Translations under genes and position numbers: made by a program
The notes under the pieces: generated by a model
What the model saw: only the letters and a program-made list of their open reading frames with translations
Databases searched by the model: none
What the model was told of the DNA's origin: nothing
Assembly: GCF_041320605.1 (NCBI RefSeq)
Contig: NZ_CP166679.1
Location: 1,798,001-1,862,000 of the forward strand
Origin: Arenibacter antarcticus
GTDB taxonomy: Bacteria; Bacteroidota; Bacteroidia; Flavobacteriales; Flavobacteriaceae
DNA length: 64,000 bases
Direction of reading: 5' to 3'
In this document: piece by piece, positions 27,865 to 37,678 of the stretch
How positions within the stretch are numbered: position 1 is the stretch's first letter
How the letters are laid out: each line of letters begins with the position of its first letter

Positions 27865-27906
27865 TACTTTTGAAAATGTTATGCATGCATAACATTTTCA
27901 AAAGTA
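27865..27906. promoter_or_regulatory. Perfect 42-bp palindrome with mirror-image promoter boxes
   Basis: The 21-base left half is the exact reverse complement of the right half, with no spacer; the centre is ATGCAT. The outer eight bases read TACTTTTG on each strand, a perfect TAnnTTTG box, so each arm could drive transcription across the centre toward the gene on its far side. It lies 83 bases before the nitronate monooxygenase start and 15 bases before the thioesterase start. No TTG was found at the standard distance on either side. A large protein-binding operator or a leader hairpin are the main explanations. Confidence 0.75.
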
Positions 27907-27921
27907 CTAAATAATATAAGG

Positions 27922-28398
27922 ATGTTTATAAAAGATTTCGAAATTCGTTGGAGTGATGTGGATGCCAATGGTCATATGGCCAATTCTGCTTATATAAATT
28001 TTATGAGCCATACCCGAATGGCCTTTTTATTGGAAATGGGGTTTAATCAGCAGACCATGGCCACCCATAATATTGGACCGGTAGTATTCCACGAACATGT
28101 CTATTATTTTAAAGAAGCCTTTTTAGGGAAGCCAGTTAAGGTATCCTTGGAGGTAATGGGATTAAGTGAGGACGGAATGTTTTTTGAATTCCATCACAAC
28201 TTTTATGACACAAAGGGGAGAAATTTTGCCCATTGTCAGATTATGGGGGCTTGGATAGATTTAACAACTAGGAGCCTCATTGGGTTGGGGGAAGAGTTTT
28301 TAGGGATGTTTAACGAGATACCCAAAGGGGATGAGTTTAAGGTTTTGACTAGGGAAGATACCCGTAAATTTGCGGTGCGGCCTAAGGACCTAGCCTAG
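27922..28398 (+). CDS. Acyl-CoA thioesterase, hot-dog fold (4HBT/FadM-like)
   Basis: 158 residues: MFIKDFEIRWSDVDANGHMANSAYINFMSHTR. The RWSDVDANGHMANSAY segment carries the 4-hydroxybenzoyl-CoA thioesterase-type catalytic Asp. The rest matches a single hot-dog domain (VKVSLEVMGLSEDGMFFEFHHNFYD). It probably hydrolyses acyl-CoA thioesters in the cytosol. An AAGG lies just before the ATG. Its tail overlaps the converging EamA transporter gene by 17 bases. Confidence 0.87.
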   Translation: MFIKDFEIRWSDVDANGHMANSAYINFMSHTRMAFLLEMGFNQQTMATHNIGPVVFHEHVYYFKEAFLGKPVKVSLEVMGLSEDGMFFEFHHNFYDTKGRNFAHCQIMGAWIDLTTRSLIGLGEEFLGMFNEIPKGDEFKVLTREDTRKFAVRPKDLA

Positions 28399-29275
28399 GT
28401 TTTTTACTTGCAAAATACACCCCAATCAGCACCAAAACAATGGCGATCACCTTAATTAGGCTAAGGTGGTCCTTTCCCATTGCCATAGCGAATACAATTC
28501 CGATCAATGGCTGTAGGTACATGAAAACACCTACCGTAGAAGCCTTTAGTTGGGTAAGTGCAAATACATTGAACAAGTAGGTTAAAAAAGTAGTCCCTAT
28601 AATGACAAAGGTTATAGCGCCAATAATGTCTGTGGGCAATTCTTGCCATTTTATCATGGAAAACTCGGGGTAGGTAATGGGAAGGGTGATAAGGAGACCA
28701 ATAGTAAACAACCACTTCATCAACGTAAATGGATGGTATTTTTCCAATAGTTTTTTCACAAGGATAAGGTACAGACCATAGGAGGTGGCATTTACAATAA
28801 AAAGAAGGTTCCCCAAGGGAATATTGCTGGCATCACTTCTGCTTTTCGCGCCAAATAAGATTAGCGCCAAAGCACCTATAAGACCTAAAAACACACCAGC
28901 TCCCCTTTGTAACGATATTTTTTCTTTGATCAGAAAGGCAGATAATACTACAACCAGGATAGGGGTAATAGTAATGAGAACAGCGCTGTTGATCGGGGTA
29001 GACAATGCCAATCCCTTAAAAAAGGAGAGCATGTTAATAGCCATCCCGAACACGGCACATACAAGAATCCTTCTCCAATCTTCTTTTTTTAGCTTTTCCT
29101 TGGGGCCAAAAAATGAAATGCCCCAAAATAATAGGGTAGCCCCGAGAAGGCGGAGGAATATAAATCCATAGGGCTGTACATAATGAGGCATTGCTCCTTT
29201 CGCAATGGTGTGGTTAATTCCATAAATGGTAGCAGCGCCAAATGCGGCTAGGAATGCGAGGTTCCGTTTACTCAC
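28382..29275 (-). CDS. EamA/DMT-superfamily transporter
   Basis: 297 residues with ten hydrophobic segments in two EamA repeats (first LAFLAAFGAATIYGINHTIAKG..., second IPLGNLLFIVNATSYGLYLILVKK...). These inner-membrane exporters carry amino acids or other metabolites; the substrate is unknown. The start is a GTG at 29273-29275 overlapping the stop of the upstream ArsC-like gene (GTGA), which suggests coupled translation. The 3' end overlaps the thioesterase gene by 17 bases in the opposite direction. Confidence 0.9.
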   Translation of the reverse strand: MSKRNLAFLAAFGAATIYGINHTIAKGAMPHYVQPYGFIFLRLLGATLLFWGISFFGPKEKLKKEDWRRILVCAVFGMAINMLSFFKGLALSTPINSAVLITITPILVVVLSAFLIKEKISLQRGAGVFLGLIGALALILFGAKSRSDASNIPLGNLLFIVNATSYGLYLILVKKLLEKYHPFTLMKWLFTIGLLITLPITYPEFSMIKWQELPTDIIGAITFVIIGTTFLTYLFNVFALTQLKASTVGVFMYLQPLIGIVFAMAMGKDHLSLIKVIAIVLVLIGVYFASKKPRLGP

Positions 29276-29625
29276 GAATTTATTTTGGCCTTGGCGGCGG
29301 CAATTTCCGCTTTACTATTACCAACAAAAATATGGTTGTCTGTCAAAATTACAGGCCGTTTTAGAAACGTATAATGCTCCAAAATCAAGTTTTTATAATC
29401 TGATTCCGAAAGGTTTTGCTCTTTTAAATTTCGCTCGTTATAGAGTCGGGCTCGCTTGCTGAACAGATTTTCATAACTTCCTGCCAAAAGGGCCATTTCT
29501 TCAAGTTGTTCAGGGGTAATGGCTTCGGCCTTTATATCTTGAAGCTCAAATTCCGTATTGGGTTCCAATTCTTTCAATATCCGTTTACAGGTATCACATG
29601 TGCTCAGGTAATAAATCTTTTTCAT
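29272..29625 (-). CDS. ArsC/Spx-family thioredoxin-fold protein (arsenate reductase-like)
   Basis: 117 residues. The start at 29625 gives MKKIYYLSTCDTCKRILKELE with a CxxC (Cys10, Cys13) on the first strand, followed by FELQDIKAEAITPEQLEEM and FLKRPVILTDNHIFVG, where the ArsC/Spx Arg precedes the cis-Pro. The group includes arsenate reductases and redox-responsive Spx proteins; no arsenic genes are nearby, so arsenate reduction is not assured. It is translationally coupled to the downstream EamA transporter by a four-base overlap. Confidence 0.85.
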   Translation of the reverse strand: MKKIYYLSTCDTCKRILKELEPNTEFELQDIKAEAITPEQLEEMALLAGSYENLFSKRARLYNERNLKEQNLSESDYKNLILEHYTFLKRPVILTDNHIFVGNSKAEIAAAKAKINS

Positions 29626-29736
29626 TTTTTGGCTTCCTTTCAATTAATAGAAAATATACCTACAAAGAAACCCATTTTCATTGAATTGTACTACTTTTAG
29701 GGCAATTGTAACTAGTAACTCAGAAAAATAAACGCA

Positions 29737-30201
29737 TTGGAGAACGCATTCAACATTACCCTGCAAAATAGAAAAATACTGTATAAATTTTTAACGGAAA
29801 CCCCAAAGGAGATGTTGTTGCGGATTCCAGACGGATACCGGAATAATATATGGTGGAATATTGCCCATGTGGTGGTTACCCAGCAACTGTTGGTCTATAA
29901 ATTAAGTGGGCAGCCAATGCGTGTAGATTCCGCGTTGGTAGATACTTTTAAAAAAGGGACGGTTCCTGATGGCACGGCAACAGAAGAGGAATTAAACCAA
30001 ATTAGCGGCCTGCTGTTGGCCACTGCGGAATGGGCTCAACAAGATTATGAAAACGGAGTCTTTTCAGGATATGAAGAATATACAACCAGCGTTAATGTAA
30101 CCCTTAGGACGGTGGAAGATGCCATTATGTTCAATGTGTACCACGAGGGAATTCATCTGGGCACTATCCTATCGTTACTTAAAGCCTTAAAAAGAGCGTA
30201 G
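29737..30201 (+). CDS. DinB-like four-helix-bundle protein
   Basis: 154 residues of the DinB/YfiT-like superfamily, which binds a metal through three His and often acts as a thiol transferase. Candidate ligands are NIAHVVVTQQ (about residue 48) and YHEGIHLG (about residues 138-145). The N-terminus MENAFNITLQNRKILYKFL requires a TTG start at 29737; the next ATG would cut into the first helix, so TTG is preferred. The function is unknown. Confidence 0.82.
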   Translation: MENAFNITLQNRKILYKFLTETPKEMLLRIPDGYRNNIWWNIAHVVVTQQLLVYKLSGQPMRVDSALVDTFKKGTVPDGTATEEELNQISGLLLATAEWAQQDYENGVFSGYEEYTTSVNVTLRTVEDAIMFNVYHEGIHLGTILSLLKALKRA

Positions 30202-30234
30202 GGAGTAGCGATTCATTTCAGTTTTGACTTGTCA

Positions 30235-30978
30235 CTAGGGCTCCAGATCAAAGTTTAAAAAAGATTTTATTTCCGAATAAGGTAGGGTTAAGGTTATTGG
30301 ACCCTCTGCATAGGAAGCCACCTCGTATTGTTCATAAATTAACTGTAGCCCCATTTCGGTAAATCCGATATTAAAGGGGAGGTAAAACTCATCCCCCTCA
30401 AACATAAACCCAGTGGAATTGATCGATGTGCCCTGGGGAATTTTTTCTTGGATCCTAAATTTGTTTTCGGCGTAATCGGTAAAATCTTCTTCGCCCTTAA
30501 ACAATTGCGTATTATCCAGTTCTATGGCTTTTTGCTTGTCAAAATTTAAAAAACGGCTCGTAGAAAATCCATGTGCTCCCCCGGTAAAGGAATAGGAGGT
30601 TAGCTGAATGGTTAGAAGGCTTTGGTCCTCATAGGTGATTTTTCCCTCTATTTGCGCTTCCCATCCTACTGGTTCATCTGGATATAATTCTTTCAATTCT
30701 AAAAAACCATTGGTAAAGGATACAATTGCCTCCTCGATGGTGCTAGCCTCTATTTCGTCGTCATAAATTAGTAGGGATATAATCTCCTCTTGGAGTGCAT
30801 TGTTGATGGTAGTACTTAAGGTGTCTTTGTTAAGTGCCTTTGGGATAGCAATGGAAACTTTTGGGCAACCCGAACAGCTTTCCGAGTTAAATTCTAGAGG
30901 TTCAAATGCAAGTTGCTCTTCATCTTTACAGTTCCATACCATTGTTAAAACCAATAAGCAAGATAAAAATTTCGTCAT
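30235..30978 (-). CDS. DUF3298/DUF4163-domain lipoprotein (RsiV-like)
   Basis: 247 residues starting MTKFLSCLLVLTMVWNC, lipobox Cys17. The central DUF4163 part includes AQIEGKITYEDQSLLTIQLTSYSFTGGAHG, and the C-terminal DUF3298 part includes FLNFDKQKAIELD, FYLPFNIGFTEMGLQLIYEQYEVASYAEGP and LPYSEIKSFL. The same module forms the extracytoplasmic part of the anti-sigma factor RsiV, which binds lysozyme; here there is no membrane helix or anti-sigma part, only the anchored lipoprotein. Its role is unknown. Confidence 0.85.
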   Translation of the reverse strand: MTKFLSCLLVLTMVWNCKDEEQLAFEPLEFNSESCSGCPKVSIAIPKALNKDTLSTTINNALQEEIISLLIYDDEIEASTIEEAIVSFTNGFLELKELYPDEPVGWEAQIEGKITYEDQSLLTIQLTSYSFTGGAHGFSTSRFLNFDKQKAIELDNTQLFKGEEDFTDYAENKFRIQEKIPQGTSINSTGFMFEGDEFYLPFNIGFTEMGLQLIYEQYEVASYAEGPITLTLPYSEIKSFLNFDLEP

Positions 30979-31003
30979 ATTAGATAGCAGTTTTAGAATG
31001 AGG

Positions 31004-31011
31004 CAAAGCTA
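31004..31011 (-). promoter_or_regulatory. Possible -7 promoter box for the DUF3298 lipoprotein gene
   Basis: Minus-strand TAGCTTTG matches TAnnTTTG and lies 26 bases upstream of the start at 30978. No TTG at the usual spacing. Confidence 0.35.
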
Positions 31012-31019
31012 CAATATCA

Positions 31020-31050
31020 TTGTAATCTCCGAAAGATAAAGGTACATTTG
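31020..31050 (+). promoter_or_regulatory. Bacteroidetes promoter of the Cys/Met PLP-enzyme gene
   Basis: TTG at 31020-31022, 20 nt, then TACATTTG at 31043-31050. Both elements and the spacing fit the group consensus; the ATG follows 18 bases later. Confidence 0.6.
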
Positions 31051-31068
31051 TATATATAAATTTTAATT

Positions 31069-32226
31069 ATGGGCAAGAAAGCATTAAAATTCAACAGCAA
31101 AACGATACATGGCGGTCAGTTTCCTGACAAGGCCTACGGAGCTGTAATGCCTCCTATATATCAAACCTCTACTTATGCTCAAACCACACCTGGCGGACAT
31201 AAGGGCTTTGGGTACTCCAGAAGTGCCAACCCCACTAGAACAGCTTTGGAAAATGCTTTGGCTAGTATAGAAAATGGAAATTATGGACTTGCTTTTGGTA
31301 GTGGACTGGCCGCTATTGATGCTGTTTTAAAATTATTGAAACCCGGAGATGAGGTAGTTTCTACCAATGACCTGTATGGAGGTAGTTATCGTCTTTTTAA
31401 GAGAATCTTTGAGCAATATGGGATAGTTTTCCATTTTGTAGGGATGCAGAATGCAGCAGCCATTGAAGAGCGAATTAACAAGAATACAAAATTGATATGG
31501 GTAGAGACGCCATCCAATCCCATGATGAATATTATAGATATTAAGGCGGTTTCTCAATTGGCAAGAAAGCATGGAATTTGGTTTGCGGTAGATAATACTT
31601 TTGCTACGCCTTATTTACAATTACCGCTAGATCTTGGTGCCGATATCGTTATGCATTCGGCTACTAAATATCTGGGAGGACATAGCGATGTAGTGTTGGG
31701 AGCTTTGGTGGTTAAGGATAAGGAATTGGCAGATCAGCTTTATTTTATCCAGAATGCTAGTGGGGCTGTATGCGGACCTATGGACAGCTTTTTGGTGTTG
31801 AGGGGAATAAAGACACTGCACGTGCGAATGCAAAGACATTGTGAGAATGGAAGGGCCATAGCGGAATATTTATCCAAGCATCCGAAAATTGAAAAAGTAT
31901 ACTGGCCCGGATTTGCGGATCACCCCAACCATGAGGTGGCAAAAAATCAGATGAAAGATTTTGGGGGAATGATTTCCTTTGTTCCCAAAGGTGCAGATTA
32001 TAACACTGCAATAAAAATAGTGGAAAAATTAGAAGTTTTTACCTTGGCAGAATCACTGGGGGGAGTAGAGAGTTTGGCCGGACATCCGGCAAGCATGACT
32101 CATGCCAGCATCCCTAAGGAAGAGCGGGAGAAAAGTGGTGTGGTAGACTCCTTAATTCGACTTAGTGTTGGAATAGAGGATGTAGACGACTTAATTGAAG
32201 ATCTGAAACAGGCGATTCAGCAATGA
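31069..32226 (+). CDS. Cystathionine gamma-synthase/lyase-type PLP enzyme
   Basis: 385 residues of the Cys/Met metabolism PLP family. Seen are the substrate loop YSRSANPTR, FGSGLAAIDAV, NDLYGGSYRLF, VETPSNPMM, the PLP-binding Lys in HSATKYLGGHSDV (about residue 202), and SLGGVESLAGHPASMTHAS near the end. It either builds cystathionine from a homoserine ester and cysteine or splits it; sequence alone does not settle this between metB and gamma-lyase. It stands alone behind its own promoter. Confidence 0.92.
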   Translation: MGKKALKFNSKTIHGGQFPDKAYGAVMPPIYQTSTYAQTTPGGHKGFGYSRSANPTRTALENALASIENGNYGLAFGSGLAAIDAVLKLLKPGDEVVSTNDLYGGSYRLFKRIFEQYGIVFHFVGMQNAAAIEERINKNTKLIWVETPSNPMMNIIDIKAVSQLARKHGIWFAVDNTFATPYLQLPLDLGADIVMHSATKYLGGHSDVVLGALVVKDKELADQLYFIQNASGAVCGPMDSFLVLRGIKTLHVRMQRHCENGRAIAEYLSKHPKIEKVYWPGFADHPNHEVAKNQMKDFGGMISFVPKGADYNTAIKIVEKLEVFTLAESLGGVESLAGHPASMTHASIPKEEREKSGVVDSLIRLSVGIEDVDDLIEDLKQAIQQ

Positions 32227-32251
32227 ATTCTTTAAAAAGCGATAAAATTGA

Positions 32252-32281
32252 TTGATAAACATGATAAATACCGTATTTTTG
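32252..32281 (+). promoter_or_regulatory. Bacteroidetes promoter of gdhA
   Basis: TTG at 32252-32254, 19 nt, then TATTTTTG at 32274-32281. The gdhA start is 50 bases downstream. Confidence 0.6.
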
Positions 32282-32319
32282 TCATCAAATTCAATATTAA
32301 CTTAAGAATAGTAAACTGA

Positions 32320-33681
<1,362 letters not shown>

Positions 33682-33717
33682 GATTTGTAAAAAAAATATA
33701 AGTCTTAAGGTATATTT

Positions 33718-33758
33718 GGGACCGAAGTGGCATTTATAGCTATTTCGGTCCCTTTTTT
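33718..33758 (+). terminator. Rho-independent terminator of gdhA
   Basis: GGGACCGAA at 33718-33726 pairs perfectly with TTCGGTCCC at 33744-33752, followed by six T. It begins 36 bases after the gdhA stop codon. Confidence 0.9.
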
Positions 33759-33867
33759 ATAAATATTTAAGGAAAAGGCTGTACATCTATACGAAGTACA
33801 GGTCATAAAGGGGATAAGAATCTTGTTTTATCCGAATAATTTATAAGTTCATCTGGAAGGATAAATT

Positions 33868-33875
33868 TATCTTTG
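33868..33875 (+). promoter_or_regulatory. Possible -7 promoter box for recO
   Basis: TATCTTTG matches TAnnTTTG, 18 bases before the recO ATG; no TTG at the usual spacing. Confidence 0.4.
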
Positions 33876-33893
33876 AACGAGAAAATATATACC

Positions 33894-34613
33894 ATGCAGA
33901 TTACTACGAAGGCCATTGTTTTAACATCCATAAAATATGGGGAATCTAGCCTGATCGTTAAGATGTATACGCTTTCCAGTGGGATGCGGACCTATATGTT
34001 AAAAGGTGTTCTTGCCTCTAAAAAAGGTAAGTTGAAAGCCGCGTATTTTCAACCCTTGGCGCAGTTAGAAGTTGTTGCTGTGCATAGGGATAAAGGAACC
34101 TTGGAACACTTGAAGGAGGTTAGGCTAAGTTATCATTACCAGAGCTTACATACCCAAATTGCAAAAAATGCACTGAGCTTTTTTTTGGCTGAAATGATTG
34201 CGAACAGCATTCATGAGGAGGAGTCGAACGAAGCCCTTTTTAATTTTATTCAAGCCTCTTTGCAATGGTTGGATAGCAATAATGAACATGCGAATTTTCA
34301 CCTGTATTTTTTATTGACCCTAAGCAAGTATTTGGGGTTTTATCCCGATGTGAAAAATACGGATTTCCCTTGCTTTGATCTATTGGAAGGGGAGTTTGTG
34401 AAAGTACCTTCATTAAACCCAATTTTGGAGGGAAGGGAATTATTTTATTTTAAAAGCCTCTTGGGCACAAATTTTGATAGCTTAGAAGGGATCAAACTCG
34501 GTAAAAACGACCGAAAGAATCTCTTAAAAAACCTTGTGCTTTATTATGAGCTACATTTACAGGGGTTTAAAAAACCAAAAACGATAGCGGTGTTAAATGA
34601 AGTGTTTAGTTAA
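33894..34613 (+). CDS. recO: DNA repair protein RecO
   Basis: 239 residues starting MQITTKAIVLTSIKYGESSLIVKMYT. The first 80 residues form the OB-fold of RecO, which binds single-stranded DNA and works with RecR to load RecA at gaps. The following helical part includes AKNALSFFLAEMIANSIHEEE. Conserved Cys pairs of a zinc site are not evident, as in other short RecO proteins. The ATG at 33894 is used; a TTG at 33873 would add seven residues and overlap the promoter box. The TonB receptor gene starts one base after its stop codon. Confidence 0.9.
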   Translation: MQITTKAIVLTSIKYGESSLIVKMYTLSSGMRTYMLKGVLASKKGKLKAAYFQPLAQLEVVAVHRDKGTLEHLKEVRLSYHYQSLHTQIAKNALSFFLAEMIANSIHEEESNEALFNFIQASLQWLDSNNEHANFHLYFLLTLSKYLGFYPDVKNTDFPCFDLLEGEFVKVPSLNPILEGRELFYFKSLLGTNFDSLEGIKLGKNDRKNLLKNLVLYYELHLQGFKKPKTIAVLNEVFS

Positions 34614-34614
34614 T

Positions 34615-37023
34615 ATGCAAAGGACTGTAGTTACCATTGTTTTTTTTCTTTTTTACGGTGCTTGGGGGCAGGAAATTATAATTTTGGACGAGGATGATCA
34701 TCAGCCCATCGTCAATGTTATGGTTTATAATTCCGATAGATCCAAAACTGCCTTGTCCGACTTTGATGGGAAATGTGATCTCACCCAATTTAATTTGAAT
34801 GAGCGTATAACCTTTAGGCATATCGGCTATCAGATTACAAAGGCTACAAAGACACACCTAGTTAAGAAGGGAGTACTATATCTGTCATTGAACGCTGAGC
34901 AATTGGATGGGGTGGTAATGTCCATTTCCAAATGGGAACAACAACGGAAAGATATTCCTCAAAAAATAGCGGTGATAAACGCCCAAAATATTGCATTTAC
35001 GGCACCACAAACTTCGGCAGACCTATTAAGTAATAGCGGGAAAGTCTTTGTGCAGAAGAGTCAACTTGGAGGCGGTAGTCCCATGATACGGGGTTTCGCG
35101 ACAAATAGGTTGTTGATTTCCGTTGATGGGGTGCGTATGAACAACGCCATATTCAGGAGTGGAAATGTGCAAAATATTATCTCTTTGGACCCTTTTACCA
35201 TTCGAAATACCGAAGTTATATTTGGGCCTGGATCGGTGATTTACGGGTCTGATGCCATTGGAGGAGTGATGAATTTTTATACCCAAAATCCGCAATTTTC
35301 AACAAAGGACAGCTTGTTAGTTTTGGGGAGTGGAAATTACAGATACTCCTCGGCCAACAATGAAAATACTTTTCATGTGGATTTTAATCTTGGCAAAAAA
35401 AAATGGGCCTTTTTCTCTAGCCTTACCTATAATAGTTTTGAGGATCTTAGAATGGGTTCCCACGGTCCCACTTCATATCTACGGGACAAGCTCGTAGTTA
35501 CTCGAAATGGAGAAGATTTTGTGGAACAAAACAAGGAACCCAAGGTGCAGCATCCTACGGCCTACGATCAAATTAATTTAATGCAGAAGCTGGCGTACAA
35601 ACCCAACAATAATTGGGATATCAATCTGGGCTTATTTTATTCCGAAACTTCTGATTATGCTAGGTATGACCGTCTTATTAGACCTTCTAAGGATGGAGCA
35701 GGGCTGCGTTCGGCAGAATGGTATTACGGCCCTCAAAAATGGTTTATGGGGAACCTTCAGTTTTATCAGAATGGCCAAGGTAAATTCTATGACGGACTAA
35801 AGATAACTACTGCCTACCAAAATTTTAAAGAGAGTAGGAACGATCGTGGATTTCAGGATGCTATCCGATATGCTACTCAAGAAAATGTAGATGCTTTAAG
35901 CGCCAATGTGGACTTCGAAAATAAAAGAATGGGCAATTTTCGGTTGTATTATGGAAGTGAGTATGTGTACAATAAAATTGGATCCCAAGGCAGTCAATTA
36001 GATCTTGACAATTATAGTACTATAGCGTCGGCTTCAAGATATCCTGACGGGTCTAGTTGGCAGACTTTGGCGGGGTACATAAGTGGGGAGCTAAAGGCAA
36101 AGCCTAATTTCACCCTTTCCTCGGGCTTGCGCTATAGTCATGTTTGGATAGATGCTATTTTTGACAATACGTTTCACCCTTTTCCTTTCAAAAATGCCGA
36201 TTTAAGTACCGGTGCCTTAACTGGTAGCATTGGATTTAGTTGGTTTCCCAAAACCGATCTTCAGCTTACCCTTAATGGTTCTACCGGGTTTCGGGCGCCA
36301 AATATAGATGATATTGGTAAGATTTTTGATTCCGAACCAGGGGCTGTGGTAGTGCCTAATCCCGATTTGGAACCAGAGTATGCCTATAATATTGAAATGG
36401 GGATCCAAAAAAACTTTAGTGATCGATTTACCTTTAAAGGTGCTGCATTTTATACTTATCTAGTAGATGCACTGGTGCGACGCGATTACCAATTTAATGG
36501 GAATAGTGAAATAGAGTACAACGGAGAAATCAGTAGGGTGCAGGCCGTACAGAACGCTGCAATGGCCTATGTCTATGGCTTTGAGCTTGGACTTGAAGCG
36601 TATTTGACCGAAAACCTTTCCCTTTCTTCCAACTTTACCATAACCGAGGGAGAAGAAGAGGAGGATGATGGGTCACATTCCCCGGGAAGACATGTGGCGC
36701 CAACTTTTGGGGATGTCCATCTGGTTTGGAAGAACCAAAAATTAAAAACCGATCTATTTGTGAATTTTAACGGTGAAATTTCTAATGGAGATATGGCGAT
36801 TTCGGAAAGGAGTAAGAGCTATATCTACGCGCAGGATGCCAATGGTAATCCCTATTCTCCGGCTTGGTATACGTTAAACCTTCGTTCCCAATATCAGATT
36901 TCCCAGCCATTAAAAATAATGCTGCACCTAGAGAATATGACGGATCAAAGATATCGTTCCTATTCCTCAGGAATCGTAGCTCCTGGAATTAACTTAATAA
37001 TGGGTGCAGCGTATACATTTTAG
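34615..37023 (+). CDS. TonB-dependent outer-membrane receptor with carboxypeptidase-like N-terminal domain
   Basis: 802 residues. A signal peptide (MQRTVVTIVFFLFYGAWG) precedes a short CarboxypepD_reg-like domain (IIILDEDDHQPIVNVMVYN...), the plug (AVINAQNIAFTAPQTSADLLSNSGKVFVQKSQ, GGSPMIRGFATNRLLISVDGVRMNN, GPGSVIYGSDAIGGVMNF) and a beta-barrel ending AYTF with a terminal Phe. The barrel includes NPDLEPEYAYNIEMGIQ, normal for this family. It takes up a large substrate using TonB energy; the layout is closest to haem/cobalamin-type receptors but the substrate is unknown. It follows recO by one base, so it may share its transcript. Confidence 0.9.
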   Translation: MQRTVVTIVFFLFYGAWGQEIIILDEDDHQPIVNVMVYNSDRSKTALSDFDGKCDLTQFNLNERITFRHIGYQITKATKTHLVKKGVLYLSLNAEQLDGVVMSISKWEQQRKDIPQKIAVINAQNIAFTAPQTSADLLSNSGKVFVQKSQLGGGSPMIRGFATNRLLISVDGVRMNNAIFRSGNVQNIISLDPFTIRNTEVIFGPGSVIYGSDAIGGVMNFYTQNPQFSTKDSLLVLGSGNYRYSSANNENTFHVDFNLGKKKWAFFSSLTYNSFEDLRMGSHGPTSYLRDKLVVTRNGEDFVEQNKEPKVQHPTAYDQINLMQKLAYKPNNNWDINLGLFYSETSDYARYDRLIRPSKDGAGLRSAEWYYGPQKWFMGNLQFYQNGQGKFYDGLKITTAYQNFKESRNDRGFQDAIRYATQENVDALSANVDFENKRMGNFRLYYGSEYVYNKIGSQGSQLDLDNYSTIASASRYPDGSSWQTLAGYISGELKAKPNFTLSSGLRYSHVWIDAIFDNTFHPFPFKNADLSTGALTGSIGFSWFPKTDLQLTLNGSTGFRAPNIDDIGKIFDSEPGAVVVPNPDLEPEYAYNIEMGIQKNFSDRFTFKGAAFYTYLVDALVRRDYQFNGNSEIEYNGEISRVQAVQNAAMAYVYGFELGLEAYLTENLSLSSNFTITEGEEEEDDGSHSPGRHVAPTFGDVHLVWKNQKLKTDLFVNFNGEISNGDMAISERSKSYIYAQDANGNPYSPAWYTLNLRSQYQISQPLKIMLHLENMTDQRYRSYSSGIVAPGINLIMGAAYTF

Positions 37024-37046
37024 CGTCTTTAACGCTTTGTAAAAAA

Positions 37047-37388
37047 CTATTCTTTAACCTTCTCTTGCAATTCCTTAGCTTTATCGGCCACCTTATTTGC
37101 TGCCTTTTTAGCGTCCTCACCAATTTCATTCACCGTCTTTTTAGCACTATCTGCGGTTTTATCCGCTTTTTCTAATGCCTCTTCGCTAACTTCTTTAAGT
37201 TCTTCCCCTGCTTCTTTTGCGGCCTTTACAACATCATTGCCTGCCTTTTTTAAATCCTCGCCTACTTCCAATAACGCCTCATTGGTCTCCTCTGCAGCAG
37301 TTTTAGCCTTGTCGTTTACTTCCCTACAAGACGTAAAGGAAAAACTTAGTGCCATCATTATAATAAAACTCAATACTACTTTTTTCAT
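37047..37388 (-). CDS. Small LEA-like helical lipoprotein
   Basis: 113 residues. Starting at 37388 gives MKKVVLSFIIMMALSFSFTSC with lipobox Cys21. The mature part is built from about 11-residue Ala/Lys/Glu/Asp repeats (KAAKEAGEELKEVSEEALEK, DSAKKTVNEIGEDAKKAANK), the style of late-embryogenesis-abundant or apolipoprotein-like amphipathic helices. Such proteins may shield membranes or proteins during water loss or freezing, but low-complexity composition makes the function unsure. It converges with the preceding TonB receptor gene. Confidence 0.78.
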   Translation of the reverse strand: MKKVVLSFIIMMALSFSFTSCREVNDKAKTAAEETNEALLEVGEDLKKAGNDVVKAAKEAGEELKEVSEEALEKADKTADSAKKTVNEIGEDAKKAANKVADKAKELQEKVKE

Positions 37389-37678
37389 AATTCTGATTTT
37401 CATGGTTCAATTCTTTATTGGTTTAATATACGTAAAAACGGGGGGTGTGGACCATTTGACTTTGTTTAGGGTAAGATGGTTTCGAAAACGTCTCAAATCA
37501 ACATAAGATGTTCTGTACGTAATACTCAACTATACAAGAGCGTGGGGGTCATAAAACGCTAATTCGTATGTCATTGCTAATCAGCGCAGTAGTGGTATAA
37601 ACTTCATTTTTAACATTTTTAGGGTAGGGTGAAACTAGGCTGAGGTGTTCTATAGGCAAATATTCAAACTAAATTATT

